Below are positions 25,488 through 37,117 of a stretch of DNA of 64,000 nucleotides, one piece after another; position 1 is the stretch's first letter; every line of letters begins with the position of its first letter. This stretch comes from Anthopleura xanthogrammica (lineage: Eukaryota; Cnidaria; Anthozoa; Actiniaria; Actiniidae): the NCBI GenBank assembly GCA_964019055.1, contig OZ025207.1, positions 24,771,617-24,835,616 of the forward strand. Direction: 5' to 3'. Both the position numbers and the translations under genes were made by a program. The notes under the pieces were generated by a model. It was not told where the DNA came from. It saw only the letters and a list, made by a program, of their open reading frames with translations, and did not search any database.

Positions 25488-26247
25488 CTCCTTGAATTTT
25501 GAAAATGCCACTGCTAAATTCTGTTTATTTATTGATTTATTGATTTTATTTTATTTTATTTTATTTATATAAACTAAATTAAACTTCAAATTGCTTACTA
25601 TCAATAGACGTCACTTCCAGTAGTATCTGCGTTCTCACTGGCTTGGAGAATGTTGATCGAAGGTTGTCTGTATATTATATCTTGTTTTCTGGTTTCATGT
25701 TGTACAAATAGTCAGATGGAATACTTTGAGGAGTTATTTTGACATGATTTGATTTAAGAATCACTAGTTGCCCCCCAGTCAACCATTGGTTGCCCCCCAG
25801 TCAAATCCAAAAAAGTCATGTGATTGATAGTAAGCAATTCATAAGATGGCTCTGTGTTCTAATTTCTTGATTATAGACAAATACCTTGATGGTAAATTAA
25901 AGTAAAGAATACGCAGTTTCAACAATCAGGGCCGTAGCAACTTGAAAAACTGGGGTGGGGGGGGGGGGGGGGGCACAAGGTCACTTCTTAACACATGACT
26001 ACAAAAAAATGAAAATTAAATTCCATGGTTGCTTTACTTTTCTGGGGAAAACTGGGAGGGGGGGGGGGCTGACAATACAAACACTTTGAAATTCCATGGA
26101 CCTTCACAGGAACACAATTCTATACAAAATCAAAGCTTATACCCCAGCCACAGAGAACTCAAAACTGCAGTATTATATCAAATATTTTATGAATCATAAT
26201 AAAGGGTGACTTCCTGATTAACATGTAATTTGATTTCTATAATTAGA

Positions 26248-29200
26248 ATGTCGACCACTGTAGCAATGAAGAAAAAGAAATGGCGTGTACCAGCTTCCAA
26301 GACTGCAAAAGAGACCTTCAACCCCATCAGATCTATTGTAGATACGATGAAGATTAAGCCAAACCCTGGCAAGAAAATGATTGCACTGTCTATTGGTAGG
26401 TTTTCAGTAGCTGGTAGACAGAGGGTGGCATAACAGATGTTGGTAGTATAATTTGTATGTGCCTACAATCGTGTTAACTGTAACACAGAGTGTCTGCGTG
26501 GAAGATATCATAGCATTGGTCTTTCCATTCAGTCTTCCATTTATTCATTCATTCATTCAATCCTTCAATCCCTCATTCATTCATTCATTCATTCCTTAAA
26601 CCTTCATTCATTCATTCATTCAATCCTTCAATCCTTCAATCCTTCAATCCTTCAATCCTTCAATCCTTCAATCCTTCAATCATTCATTCATTCAATCCTT
26701 CATTCATTCATTCATTTATTCATTCATTCATTCAATCCTTCATTCATTCAATCCTTCATTCATCTTCCCACCCATCCAATTAATCTAATGTATCCTTCCA
26801 TGCAACCAATTATCCACTCATTTATATTCATCTATCTTTCCATTCAATCATTCCACCATCTATCTTTCCTTCCATTCTTCCATCCATCCATCATTCATCA
26901 TCTTTTTTTTCATCCATCCATCCATCCATCTATCCATCCATCCATTCATCCATTTCTCCATCCATCCATCCATCCTCCCATCCAACCATCATCCATTTCT
27001 CCATCCATCCATCTATCTATCCATCCATCCATCATTCATTTCTCCATTTCTCCATCCATCTATCCATCCATCCATCCTCCCATCCTCCCATCCATCCATC
27101 CATCATCCATTTCTCCATCCAAACAGCAATTCATCCATCTATCTATCCATCCATCCATCATTCATTTCTCCATTTCTCCATCCATCTATCCATCCATCCA
27201 TCCTCCCATCCATCCATTATCCATTTCTCCATCCATCCATTTATCCACCCATCCTCCCATCCATCCATCATCCATTTCTCCATCCATCCATTTCTCCACC
27301 CATCCATCCATGCATCCATCATCCATTTCTCCATCCAAACAGCAATTCATCCAGCTATCAACCCATCCATGCATCCATCATCCATTTCTCCATCCAAACA
27401 GCAATTCATCCAGCTATCAACCCATCCATCCATCCATCATCCATTTCTCCATCCAAACAGCAATTCATCCAGCTATCAACCCATCCATCCATCCATCCAT
27501 CATCCATTTCTCCATCCAAACAGCAATTCATCCAGCTATCAACCCATCCATGCATCCATCATCCATTTCTCCATCCAAACAGCAATTCATCCAGCTATCA
27601 ACCCATCCATCCATCCATCATCCATTTCTCCATCCAAACAGCAATTCATCCAGCTATCAACCCATCCATCCATCCATCATCCATTTCTCCATCCAAACAG
27701 CAATTCATCCAGCTATCAACCCATCCATGCATCCATCATCCATTTCTCCATCCAAACAGCAATTCATCCAGCTATCAACCCATCCATCCATCCATCATCC
27801 ATTTCTCCATCCAAACAGCAATTCATCCAGCTATCAACCCATCCATCCATCCATCATCCATTTCTCCATCCATCCATCATCCATTTCTCCATCCAAACAG
27901 CAATTCATCCAGCTATCAACCCATCCATGCATCCATCATCCATTTCTCCATCCAAACAGCAATTCATCCAGCTATCAACCCATCCATCCATCCATCATCC
28001 ATATCTCCATCCAAACAGCAATCTATCCACCTATATATCAACCATACATATACATGTTACATTGAGACCTCATCTCTTCATTTACTTTTCAAATGACTTG
28101 AAAAATTCTTTTTGTAAACCTGACTGCAACCCTCTCCTTTTTGCTTCAATACTGTTACATCTTATTCATCAGGAAAAATAATGTTTTGATGTTTTATTAA
28201 ATAATGTCAGGTGACCCAACAGTGTTTGGTAACCTTGAGCCTCCAAAGGAGATGATCGACGCAGTGATAGAGAGTGCTAAAGCAGGCACTAATAATGGAT
28301 ATGCTCCATCTACAGGTATGAATTCTTCCATCAATTATATATAAGTAAAATAAATAGAATAAATAAATAAATAAATGAGAATTAACAGTGGAATCCACCA
28401 AGTGGCTCTTACTCCACTGCATTCCAATTGGAGTTTAGAAGTTGACTTTTGAGGAGGGAGGAAAAACTGGAGAACCCTGAAAAACCCTCAAAGCACAGGA
28501 GAGAATCAACAAACAACTCTACTCACATACGACACTGAGCCCAGCGGGGCTCAACCCTGGGTCGCCTTGGTGAGAGTCAAACGCTCTCACCGCTACGCCA
28601 ACCGTGCTTTCCTAAAGCTTCCTATAAGTGGTGTGGTGTGCCCTGCTAATGTGCCGCGTCTCACCAATGCGAACCAGGTTACATTCCTGAGCTCAGTGTA
28701 TTTGAGTAGAGTAGCTTATTTTTTTTCTCCTGTGCTTGGAGGGATTTTCTTCAGTTTTCTTTCCTCCACAAAAATTCCCTCCTAAGTTCCAATTTGATCT
28801 GGCATCAAGTGCTTTAGTCAAGGATCAATCTCCACATCTGTTTTGACTTCTCTCTGTTCTGTGTAGCTTTAGCTTTAAATACCCATAATAAAGAGCACTT
28901 ATAGTTTTAGGGGGTAAAAGGAGCACTTCCAAATGCTTTATACATGCGTCCTAGGCTCAATAGATTTGGCCAACTACTCCCTGCATTTGGAAGTAAAATA
29001 AATTGAACTTGACACTTGACAGCAGAAATTAACCAGAGGACTAACAAAAGTATGTGAACGTTTGTAGGTTACCTGAAATCCAAGGAAGCTGTGGCAAAGT
29101 TTTGTTCTGTCCCTAATGCTGAAGTAGAAGCCAAGGTATGAGATGAATTGTGAGGACTTTTACAATATCACGCCGTATTGCGCTAGGATTTTGTAATGAG

Positions 29201-32200
29201 TGTCCTGGCCATGGTACCCCTGTTTGATAGGATTCTAGATCGCGTTGTTTCATAACCAAGTAATTTAGTGCAGTGGCAAGAAATGAAGCTCTCTGAGGTC
29301 CCGGGTGCAAAAAAAATTGTCAAAATGCATTTTCTCTTAGTTGCATAAAATGCACAATTTCTGCGTTAACATGAACCCTGTCATGGATGCCCAGGGAGGA
29401 CGACTGTTAAAAGTATCGGGGCTGTTATCATATCTTCCATACTTCGTATGGTTTTTACTTCCATAGGATGTAATCTTTGCAAGTGGTTGCTCCAACGCAC
29501 TGGAGATGGCGATCGATGTGCTGGTTAACCCAGGAGATAACATCCTTCTACCGTTACCAGGGTTCTCCATCTACCAGACGATAAGTGTGTCCAGGGGACA
29601 TGAAGTTCGCTTTTACAACTTACTGGTAAGTAAAGAACCGATATTTAACAATAATCCCTTTCACATCGTACAGTTCCCTGCGCCACCTTGAAAGGTAGCA
29701 GTGCCTTTGCATCGAAGCGAGACGAACGGTGAATGGTCAAACATTCGTCCGGTAACGTGTAAGACCATCTTGACTCTAAAATACATAGAATTCGAAAATT
29801 TAAAATTTGAATTGATTTTGCTGGTTTGATGTTTCCAGCCCGAAAAATCTTGGGAAGTTGATCTTGGCCACCTAGAGTCGGTGATTGATTCGAAAACCAG
29901 AGCCATTATAGTGAACAATCCTTCTAACCCGTGTGGGTCTGTCTACACAAGGGAACACTTGGAGGCAATACTTGATGGTAAGCACAGGGAGCCCAAGCTC
30001 GGGTTTTGTGTCATATTATTAACAGTACATGGATGTGGTTAATGAGAAATCGTCTCTTTTTGGAAGATTTCTGGAATATTCAACTTGTTTTTGGGGTGGT
30101 GGTCGCAGTGGTGGGGGTGGTTGCAGTAGTGGTAGTGGTGGTGGTTGCAGCGGTGGTGGTGGTTGCAGCGGTAGTGGTGGTTGCAGCGGTGGTGGTGGTT
30201 GCAGCGGTGGTGGTGGTTGCAGTGGTGGTCACAGTGGTGGTGGTAGTTGCAGTGGTAGGTAGTGATAGTGTTGGTGCTTGCAGCGGTGTTCAGTGGTGGT
30301 CACAGTGGGTAGTGATGGTGGTGGTTGTGATCATCATCTTGATCATTCTTCTACTTAATCTTTTAGTTGCAGAGCGACACATGTTGCCCATCATCTCTGA
30401 TGAAGTTTATGCTGATGTGGTAAATAAAAGTTCTAATATATCAACTATAACCTACGTTTATTTTCTACAGTGCGCGCTCTGTCTCTTTCTAGTTAGGTTC
30501 GTTTAGATTTGTTTATACACGTAGATCGTATTGTTTCTCTGATTGGTCCTTATATTCGTAAAACGCAAATCGCGCGCGCTTATAGTCTAATAATTTGAAT
30601 CATTGTAAGACCTACTTTTCGCCCTGATGATGCACTAGAAGTGCGAAAGCTCGGTATAATATTAAAAAATAGTGGAAGAAACAAACGTAAACAATATAAT
30701 CTTAAAGTTATTGACTTTTGATTTCTCCTTCTCCCTCGTAAATCTTTGATGCTTTTCTAAATGTTACTCTTTCTTTGCAGGTATTCCCTGGACACACATT
30801 CCACGCACTGGCCTCGCTGTCAAAAAATGTCCCAATATTAACATGTGGAGCTATCTCCAAGAGGTAATATTGCATTTGTATTTATTATATACTTTAGATA
30901 GTACGCGCTCTCTAATTGGTCGAGAAGTGTGCTTTATTTCTGAATGGAGTACGGGTTCTTACGCCAGTAGCGCGCGTGCAAACTACAAACCATAAATAAA
31001 TAATATAAAAATAAATCTCTTTATTTAAGTGTCTAGTCTTTCTAGTGCTTCCGCACTAATTGGGGAAACTTTCCACTCACACACACTACCACTACATTCA
31101 ATGTTCTATGCTCCTTTCCGTACTCTTCTCACAATTCCTTATGATCCGAGCATGAGGTCGAAGTCAGGGTAAAATTTGCATAAAAATATATAAAAAATAT
31201 GCAATTGGGAAGACTACGGAAAGGAGCATGCACACAACGCTTACTCACATGTAGATTTTTACGGAGGGAGGAAACCGGATAACCCGGAGAAAACCCTCTT
31301 AGCACAGGAGAGAACAACTTATCAAGCAAACTCAATTCGCATGTAGAGTCTGCAGGGCTTGAACCAGTGACCCGAACCTTTGGAATCACACGTGGTGAAA
31401 GACGACGCGTTAGCAGATGTTTTCTTTCCTAGTAATAAAACAAATAAAACGGCTTTTTTCCTTACTTCGCTCAGTAATAAAGCGCTTAGTAAGTGCCGAA
31501 AGCACTCTTTGCACTTCTTTCGTGCTTACCTGCATGCTGTGTTACTGAACAGAGCACGGAAAAAGTTGTTTTATTTGTTAATGAGAGCTCACCTGACCTA
31601 TCCCCTTAAGCCGAACAATGGTTCAAGATGAACCTGGGAAAGAGCAACTCTATATTGGTGGGAAGACAAATATTTAGCTCATCATATTTGACTAGGATTT
31701 CACAAGGATGTATTTGGGAAAATGGTTCTGTAAGCTCTTGCAAATTAACCATCCTATTTTCACATACAAATTAATGGCCGTGCGATCTAACTGCAATCTT
31801 TCTTTTGCTGTAGATTTCTCGTTCCTGGGTGGAGGCTTGGATGGATTTTAGTACACGACAGAAATGGCGCGTTTGAAGATGAGGTGAGATGATCTATGAC
31901 TTTTAATGTAGCTTACACTGCTGAAATGCAAACAGTATACAATAGGCCTTTCTTAATATTTATGCATGAAGTCCATGAAGTCCTATAGCCTCATGATCAT
32001 GCAGCTCATTAAATATTACAGTGCGACGCGCAGATGTATGGCCGCATTTAATGTATACGCATACATCCATGCACGGGCTTTTGATGGGAAGTTGGCTAGT
32101 TTTACCAAATAAGGAGTAAAGCCCGTGCATGGAAGTATGCGTATGCATGCGCACTACTACCCCCACTCCTTGATTGCCCTCACTATGTCACCCTTGCTTC

Positions 32201-35200
32201 GATCGTTCATTTTCCCTCTAGTTTGAGTACCATAACTGTATTACTGTGTTTCCAGGTTAAGCCAGGGCTAGTGTCATTATCACAGCAGATTCTAGGACCC
32301 AACACCATTATCCAGGCAGCGTTACCAGATATCCTGGAAAACACACCACAGAGCTTCTACGAAAATGCCATTAATGTTATGGAGGTAAAGTCAGAATAAA
32401 ATAAAATAAATAAATAAATGAAGTCGTTGCCAATAGACCTTTTTTGCTTTGAGCGTAAAGTTTTCCCATTTAATTTCAGACGTGTCATTCTCTTGAGAAT
32501 AAGATTCTTTGTTTGAATTGTATCTATCTATATTCATGAGTCTTCTCATGCGCAAGCATTAAACAAATAAATGATACTCTAGGGAATGAGACATGGTCTG
32601 AAATGGGAAAACACTAATACGCCCAAGGAATGAGAGAATGACACGTGGCATTAGCTGATGGGAAAACATTGACGTCCAAGCCGAAAAGGTCGATCTATGC
32701 TCCCTATCTAAGTACACCGGAGAACCCGGAGAAAATCCCTCGTGTTAAGGTAGAGAACAACACATCAAACAAACCCTACTCGCATGTGATGCCGAGTTCA
32801 GGAATTGAACCCAAGACCGAAAAGGAAAGAGACGAGTGCATTACCATTATACAATCCTTGCAGCACGTCGGAATGCAGCTCAATTTGAAGGACAAAACAA
32901 CACTGAAACAATAGGTTTCCAATTCTCAGGAGATTGAAATTTTCTTGTTTTGTCCTCCAAATTGAGCTGCTCTGACATCACATAAAGGTGTCTATAACCA
33001 CATCCTTGATTTGCATGGCACTTCTGTACATTTTCTACATTTAGCTAAAAATTTCCGAATCCATTTGTTTACAGAAAAATGCCAAGTTGTTGTACGAAGA
33101 TCTACACAAGATTCCAGAACTGAATCCCATCATGCCTTGTGGCGCCATGTACATGATGGTAAGCACTGCACCCGAGAACTTCCAGTAACCTTTGCCTCGT
33201 ACCCAGGCTACTCTCTTCGCTGTCATGAATGTGCCTCTCAGACGAGTAGCCTGGCCAAATCCTCGATTTCGGTGAATTTTTAAAACACTCTATGGAAGTA
33301 CAGGAAGTAAATCGAGCGGTCTAAGTCTTTAACCCCAATAAATTCTTTATGTTCAATATGTACATAATATGAAGGGCTATTTTTCAAGAGAAAGAATGAA
33401 AAACGACTAAAAAACAATTTTGTAAAGAAATAAATGCGATTCGTCTATTATAAAAGATAACTACGAGCGTTTTGCCAGGATACGTGTGTTTTGATACGCC
33501 ATTTTGGATTTAGAAGAGCTGGCAATGAATAGCCTGGGAAAGAGGCAACATTAATTCTTGTCCAGGTCAAAGAAGGGGTTTTTGACTCAACTTTCACGTG
33601 ACGTCAAAGCAGCTCAATTTGGAGGATAAAAAAATATAGCATTATTATATAAATTATAATTAATTAATTACTTATCTATTTTTTATTATTATTGCTTATT
33701 TTATCATGATTATTGTAAAGCGTATTTGATCATAATCCATGTAATTTACGCTATATAAATTATTGAATTATTATTATTATTATAAAACAAAAGAATTTCA
33801 ATCTCCTAAGAATTATAACCTATTGTTTAGTCCTCCAAATTGAGCTGCATTTCGACGTGCTGCAAGGGGTCTATATAAAAGTGAACTTTCAACTTATACC
33901 AACTTGTATTTCTGTAGGTTGGTATCGATGTGTCAAGGTTGGAAGGAATTAAAGATGACGTTGATTTCACTGAAAAACTCGTAGCTGAGCAGTCTGTTTT
34001 CTGCCTTCCTGCCAAGGTTAGTAGAGTAGTCCCCTTCACAGTTCCCTGCGTCATCTTAAAAGGTAGCTGTGCCTTTGAATTTGAAGCGAACTTTCAAGAT
34101 GGCGCAGGGAACATTTCTTTTTTATTACGCGAGCTCGGTAGTTGCGAGCTGCCCGTTGAAATTTGGTTTTTCTGTGACCCCAGTCTAAAATCTAAAAGGT
34201 ACTGTCTGGTTATTTTTGATTGACGGCAGCGACAAACTAAATTTCATCTTAAAGGTACTTACGGTTAGCGAGACAGCGGTCCTTCACAAATGAGCCTCGA
34301 TCGCGAGACAAACGAAAAAGTATCATATCTTTAAATTTCATCTGTGCCCGTACTCATCAAGATGGTTATAGACTATTTCAGCTTGCGCGCAATGTTTTTC
34401 CATTTCAGACGACGTGTCATCATATTCTCAAGAGAATGACACTTGGTCTGAAATAGGAAAACATTATGCCCAACCTAAAGAGGTCTGTTGGATCGAACAG
34501 GTGGTGACGTCAGCAACTCAACACATGCGCAAACAAACTAACATAGCCAATTTACATAGACTAGTTAGTCCTATTTCTTATCCTTCGTTAAAAATGTCTC
34601 CTGGCAACGTGCCCAAAGGAAAAGGAAATATGACTTCAGTTTTAATTTTTACTCCAAGTTTGCGTGTAGATATGCGTCACTGGAAGGTAGTTCCAAAACG
34701 CATCCCACATGGAAAGAAGTGTCTATACGTCAGCGCCGTGCTGTGTTAACTAATAACGCACATGCGCATTTGTCGACTGATCAGAGCGCGCGTTTCGTAG
34801 TATGTATATCATAATTTTATAAAGATCTTGGTTTCTTTAGAAAACCATGATCAAAGACCCTAGCCTACCAGTGATAGCAATCTTACAAACGCATCCCACA
34901 TGGAAAAGAGTGACTATGGAGGTTTAGACATCAGCGACACAGGCGACGTTTTGGGTTTGCTGGTCATAGCAAGGGGTTAATCATCTACGGTCTAGGGGCC
35001 GACTAACCTCTCCCTTAGGCTTCGGCCGAGCTTCCTGATCAGTCTGTAATTCCTCCCGGGATAGCGGTGTTGGGGTCGAAATCTCCAGCGTAGCCGTAAG
35101 TCCATACGATGCTACAGCACTCGATGTCTGGAAGTATGGTCCTGGTTCATCAAGCAATAAAAATAAATAATGGGAAAAAAGCATTTCTTCCTAATGGATA

Positions 35201-36028
35201 ACCCTTTTGATTATCAGCTTGGAAAGGACGAGGAATCCTAAGTGTACATGCGCGTTTAAGGTGGTTCCTAGTACGTAGTTTCTTCTGACCACAATTTTGG
35301 TTTCACAATTTTTTTGGCTGGATCGATGAGAAATTTGGTATTTCGATATTTTCCAATCCTTTCAATGTAATTTAAAAACTCTCGATCTATTGTCAAAATA
35401 TTGTAAAATCAAATATCCTAATAACGGGGAGCATGCAGCCATGCATGGAGGGTTAACGGGGAAATCTTAAAGCTACTCTTTAATCCAATAATCTGTGAGG
35501 TGACCTCCTTCGGAGCTAGAGGTCCACGGTTCGATCCTCAGGATCTCCACGTCTGTTTCGACTACACTCTGTTCTGTGTAGTTTTAGCTCTAAATACCCG
35601 TACTGATATGGAGGACTGATAGTTTGAATGGTAAAGGGTGCACCTTAAAACGCTTTAAACATGAGCCCCTGGCACGGGAGAATTGGGCAACAAATTTCCG
35701 CGATTTCCAACAAAGTAGAATAAATTACTTAACCTTACCTTTTACAATGCTAAAGTTTTGATGTTTCCTCAAATCAAGCGAGAGACCCAACAAACTCTAT
35801 AGACTTATGACTCTATTCAACTTCAAGTCAAAGTGACCATTTTTTTTCCGTCTTTTCTTTCAGTGCTTCAGATATCCCAACTATTTTCGCCTTGTACTGA
35901 CTACACCAGAAGAAATGACAAAAGAAGCTTGCTTACGGATCACAGAGTTTTGTCAAACGCACAGAAAACAACCAAGCACTAACGGCGGCTGCAATGGACA
36001 GCTTTCTGACGACGATCACGACAAGTAG
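26248..36028 (+). CDS. TAT: Tyrosine aminotransferase (433 aa, 12 exons)
   Basis: Exons: 26248-26395, 28211-28315, 29068-29135, 29467-29625, 29839-29977, 30367-30419, 30781-30863, 31814-31883, 32256-32384, 33075-33158, 33918-34016 and 35864-36028. All are GT/AG, phases match and the sum is 1,302 nt. The protein is a fold-type I PLP aminotransferase closest to tyrosine aminotransferase, which converts L-tyrosine plus 2-oxoglutarate to 4-hydroxyphenylpyruvate plus glutamate in the cytosol. Visible marks: [12 protein letters not shown] and [20 protein letters not shown] near the start; [24 protein letters not shown] (Asn190); DEVYADV (Asp218, Tyr221); Schiff-base Lys251 in [16 protein letters not shown]; and the substrate-carboxylate Arg388 in [12 protein letters not shown]. 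Length is close to vertebrate TAT (about 450). The start is the first ATG after an upstream in-frame stop, with a possible acceptor (AATTAG) just before, so a 5' UTR exon may exist. The introns carry the CATC array, a GGT array, SINEs and MITEs. Confidence 0.97.
26520..28030. repeat. ATTC/CATC tetranucleotide tract and 60-bp minisatellite (TAT intron 1)
   Basis: From about 26525 to 26785 the DNA is ATTC/CTTC repeats; from 26790 it becomes CATC repeats. At about 27310-28020 it is organised in higher-order units of about 60 bp (CCATTTCTCCATCCAAACAG, CAATTCATCCAGCTATCAAC, CCATCCATGC), roughly 12 copies with GC/CC variants alternating. The 425- and 270-codon frames here are repeat artefacts. Confidence 0.95.
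28410..28612 (-). repeat. tRNA-derived SINE, minus orientation (TAT intron 2)
   Basis: On the minus strand: a tRNA-like head with A box TTGGCGTAGCGGTGAGAGCG and B box GGGTTGAGCCC, then GTCGTATGTGAGTAGAGTTG, CTCCTGTGCTTTGAGGGTTT and GTTCTCCAGTTTTTCCTCCC, ending near AATTGGAATG. This is the best-preserved member of the family in the window. Confidence 0.8.
28670..28975 (+). repeat. SINE fragment joined to a second dispersed repeat
   Basis: 28670-28800 matches the body of the SINE (GAGTAGAGTAGCTTATTTTT, CTCCTGTGCTTGGAGGGATT). 28836-28975 (TTGACTTCTCTCTGTTCTGT, GTAGCTTTAGCTTTAAATAC) matches 35540-35720, so this is a second repeat family or a composite tail. Confidence 0.65.
30090..30310. repeat. 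GGTGGTTGCAGC minisatellite (TAT intron 5)
   Basis: Units of about 12-15 bp such as GGTGGTGGTTGCAGCGGT repeat for some 200 bp and end about 60 bp before the exon at 30367. Confidence 0.92.
31109..31230. mobile_element. MITE, second copy of the 2109 family
   Basis: Begins TATGCTCCTTTCCGTACTCT and ends AAGACTACGGAAAGGAGCAT, with the GATCCGAGCATGAGGTC inner block on the left only, so the right inner arm is deleted. It lies in TAT intron 7 and is followed by a minus-strand SINE fragment (31240-31400). Confidence 0.7.
31965..32150. repeat. Inverted repeat with a wider family
   Basis: ACGCATACATCCATGCACGG is matched inverted by CCGTGCATGGAAGTATGCGT about 70 bp later. The left half (TTTCTTAATATTTATGCA ... 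CATGCAGCTCAT) also occurs at about 37910 and 45710. Confidence 0.65.
32458..32616. mobile_element. MITE, TTTCAGACCACGTGTCA family
   Basis: Arms: GTTTTCCCATTTAATTTCAG/ACGTGTCATTCTCTTGAG at the left and the inverted ACATGGTCTGAAATGGGAAA at the right. Other members: 34396-34467 (collapsed), 38098-38256, 38575-38715, 45897-46052, 46377-46513, a half copy at 3920-3975 and the tandem array at 16266-16640. Confidence 0.75.
32860..33003. mobile_element. MITE, CAGCTCAATTTGGAGGAC family
   Basis: CTTGCAGCACGTCGGAATGC plus AGCTCAATTTGAAGGACAAA is matched inverted by TTTGTCCTCCAAATTGAGCT plus GCTCTGACATCACATAAAGG. Other members: 33591-33880 (split by about 150 bp of AT-rich insert), 36240-36370 and 43436-43563. 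Confidence 0.8.
33591..33880. mobile_element. MITE of the CAGCTCAATTTGGAGGAC family with AT-rich interior
   Basis: GCAGCTCAATTTGGAGGATA at the left is matched inverted by TAGTCCTCCAAATTGAGCTG at the right; the 33640-33780 interior is AT/ATT-rich and absent from the other copies. It ends about 40 bp before the TAT exon at 33918. Confidence 0.75.
34025..34115. repeat. Hairpin repeat, TTCCCTGCGCCATCTT family
   Basis: ACAGTTCCCTGCGTCATCTT is matched inverted by AAGATGGCGCAGGGAAC. Relatives: 29665-29735 and 50450-50660, where the arms are GTTCTCTGCGCCATCTTAT and GATGGCGCAGGTAACTATG. Confidence 0.65.
34700..35165 (-). repeat. About 450-bp dispersed repeat, inverted relative to 40815 and 48655
   Basis: The minus strand of this segment matches the plus strand at 40815-41260 and 48655-49105. 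It includes a conserved-looking frame ([16 protein letters not shown] ... [10 protein letters not shown]) with almost no difference between copies, and the flank GCGCATTTGTCGACTGATCA. It may be the 3' part of a retroelement; the source element is not identified. Confidence 0.7.
35505..35725 (+). repeat. Dispersed SINE-like repeat
   Basis: A B-box-like GGTTCGATCC (35530) is followed by CACGTCTGTTTCGACTACAC and TTTTAGCTCTAAATACCCGT, matching 28836-28975. It lies in the last TAT intron. Confidence 0.65.
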
Positions 36029-36239
36029 TCCAGCGGTATGGCTTTCCAATACTTGTTTTATAATAATGCATGATGGTGGTCCATAGTTCTGGTTTTGGAT
36101 GCTAAGCTCGCACATTTCGATTGCTTAAAGCGATTTTCATGTTTCTCCAGACAACATCAAATTAACGTACTGATACTTTTTTTTTTTTTTTTTTGAGTGG
36201 AGAGGAACTTACAGGAGAAGAGAGAAACAACAAAACTAT

Positions 36240-36370
36240 AGACCCCTTGCCACACGTCTGAATGCAGCTCAATTTGGAGGACAAAACAATAGGTTCCAAT
36301 TCCCAGGAGATTGAAATTCTTTTGTTTTGTTCTCCAAATTGAGCTGCTTTGACGTCACGTGAAAGGGGTG
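36240..36370. mobile_element. MITE, CAGCTCAATTTGGAGGAC family (unit 1)
   Basis: Left arm ATGCAGCTCAATTTGGAGGA, right arm TCTCCAAATTGAGCTGCTTT; duplicated with the unit at 43436-43563. Confidence 0.75.
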
Positions 36371-36802
36371 GGAGAAGGGAGGGCCAGCATTAAAAGGGAG
36401 AAGGGAAAAAACATAGTCTTCGTTTGTTTGCGGAGTGAGAAACGGCTGAAAAAATTAGGGAGGAGCGAGAAAAATGGCACAAGAAATATAGGGAAAGAGA
36501 GTCAGTATTTAAATGTTTGACCGACGGAACTTGAGCCAAAACCCTAGAGCTCTGGATGGTTTCAAGGTCGGAGGAACATGGAAATCACTTTAAATAAGAT
36601 GTGCGCTGAATTATGTGAGTTTAGCGAGCCAAAAGCAAGAGAACAATATAGGGGTTTCATTTATTAACGTAGAAAGAATTTCGTGCAAAAAAAGATCGTG
36701 TTTTCTCTAATACTCTGACCAAACTGTCAGGTCGGAGGAAGGAAAACTGGAGAACCTGGGGGGGGGGGGGGGGCAAATCAAGGAAGCGACCAAACAAACT
36801 CT

Positions 36803-37117
36803 ACTCACATGGACACGAGTGAAAAACGCACTGCGCATGCTCGGACGTTCGTCGTGTTTACAAAGAAAACCATTGGAGATCTACCGGCGTTTAATAAATC
36901 TCTAAAGTTAAGGCCGTTCGTTGAAAGTTAGTGCTTATTTTTTCCTGACACATTACTTTAGTTGTTTTCCTTCCCTGGTCAAATAATATGAGAGAAATTC
37001 GCATAATACAAGACATGTAAATCTCCAATGGTTTTCTAGTAAACATGACTCGTCTATGAATTTTCTGCCGAACTTCCGAGCATGCGCAGTGCGTTTTTCA
37101 CTCGTGTCACTCACATG
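36803..37117. mobile_element. MULE-type MITE with 9-bp target duplication (unit 1)
   Basis: The element 36812-37108 (297 bp) has perfect 34-bp terminal inverted repeats beginning GACACGAGTGAAAAACGCAC and continuing TGCGCATGCTCGGA. ACTCACATG flanks it at 36803-36811 and 37109-37117, a perfect 9-bp duplication, the size made by Mutator-like transposases. It is inserted in a minus-strand SINE fragment. The sister copy is at 44010-44308. Confidence 0.9.

Larger units (their letters stand above)
18915..26247. other. Long repeat-rich interval between cyt b5 and TAT
   Basis: No confident gene. Contents: tandem duplication 19104-19310, hairpin element 19604-19925, AT-rich unremarkable DNA 19930-21000, an orphan exon candidate at 21121, unremarkable DNA 21210-22500, a TIR element 22521-22900, a SINE-like fragment 23012-23170, related repeats and a LINE 3' end 23190-25182, a MITE 25191-25487, an inverted pair ATTGCTTACTATCAAT (about 25591 and 25823) and two G runs (25957-25972 and 26056-26070). 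Confidence 0.7.

Noticed and set aside
26788..28181. Open frames of 425 and 270 codons, rich in His, Pro, Ser and Ile
   Set aside because: They are translations of the CATC/60-bp array inside TAT intron 1; all frames are open because the repeat lacks stop triplets.
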